In this document: positions 63,937 to 64,000 of the stretch, piece by piece
Numbering within the stretch: position 1 is the stretch's first letter
Layout: the number at the start of each line of letters is the position of its first letter
NCBI GenBank assembly: GCA_019353055.1
Contig: JABAHL010000008.1
Coordinates: forward strand, 34,896 to 98,895
Reading direction: 5' to 3'
From: Faucicola osloensis_C
Lineage (GTDB): Bacteria > Pseudomonadota > Gammaproteobacteria > Pseudomonadales > Moraxellaceae
DNA length: 64,000 nt
The notes under the pieces: model-generated
Told to the model about the DNA's origin: nothing
The model's input: the letters and a program-made list of their open reading frames with translations, nothing else
Database searches by the model: none
Made by a program: the position numbers and the translations under genes

Positions 63937-64000
63937 CCCTATATTCCAACAAAATATAGGCAAACACAAACAATGGCGAGAACCGCAATAACTGACAACA

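Noticed and set aside
1..64000. tRNA, rRNA or CRISPR arrays
   Set aside because: The intergenic gaps were read for cloverleaf arms, rRNA blocks and regularly spaced repeats with unique spacers; none was convincing. A tRNA scan could still find one missed by eye.

Overview
The window looks like chromosome of a gammaproteobacterium of the family Moraxellaceae (Moraxella/Psychrobacter-like). The evidence is the moderate GC content, the complete layout of a type IV pilus chemosensory (Pil-Chp) locus, protein sequences that resemble Acinetobacter/Psychrobacter homologues, and neighbourhoods such as hisIE-tatABC and rpmI-rplT-pheST-ihfA. The genus is an inference from recognition; no search was run.

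Layout. 1-7.6 kb: the end of an AI-2E-type transporter, slyD, an IS630-family element (1622-2708) whose transposase needs a -1 frameshift, csbD, the prc protease and proS. 7.9-15.7 kb: a DUF4230 protein, then a signalling cluster of a winged-helix-like protein, a small Ras-like GTPase, a roadblock/LC7 protein, a Cache-type histidine kinase and a double-receiver response regulator. Its composition recalls actinobacterial conservons. 15.8-27.7 kb: housekeeping genes (glyA, ubiC, a FemAB-like acyltransferase, rluE-like, DUF1345, DUF1877, an OmpA lipoprotein, a PlsC-like acyltransferase, a voltage-sensor-like membrane protein, minC, minDE).

27.8-41.9 kb, minus strand: cytochrome b561 and the Pil-Chp locus in the order pilG, pilH, pilI, pilJ, (pilK), chpA, chpB, chpC. 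The phosphorelay core (five-Hpt ChpA kinase, both single-domain regulators, both CheW-like proteins) is open and looks intact. The input and adaptation side is damaged. PilJ has almost no periplasmic sensor region. pilK (CheR methyltransferase) is split by a TnpB element and has lost its centre. chpB (CheB methylesterase) is out of frame at a nine-cytosine run placed before its catalytic aspartate, and a one-base change would restore it. This combined state is the most striking feature of the window.

42.4-52.6 kb: an RND efflux pair with a palindrome upstream, an OmpR-type two-component system whose kinase has a low-complexity insert inside its ATPase domain, and metN-metI-metQ for methionine uptake. 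52.7-57.4 kb: ihfA, pheT, pheS, rplT, rpmI on the minus strand with a good promoter, but no infC next to them. 57.8-64 kb: a thioesterase-fold protein, hisIE, tatABC, a compact UvrD-like helicase and dusC.

Several intergenic gaps hold short direct repeats (10-16 bp, three to four copies), which seems to be a recurring habit of this genome.
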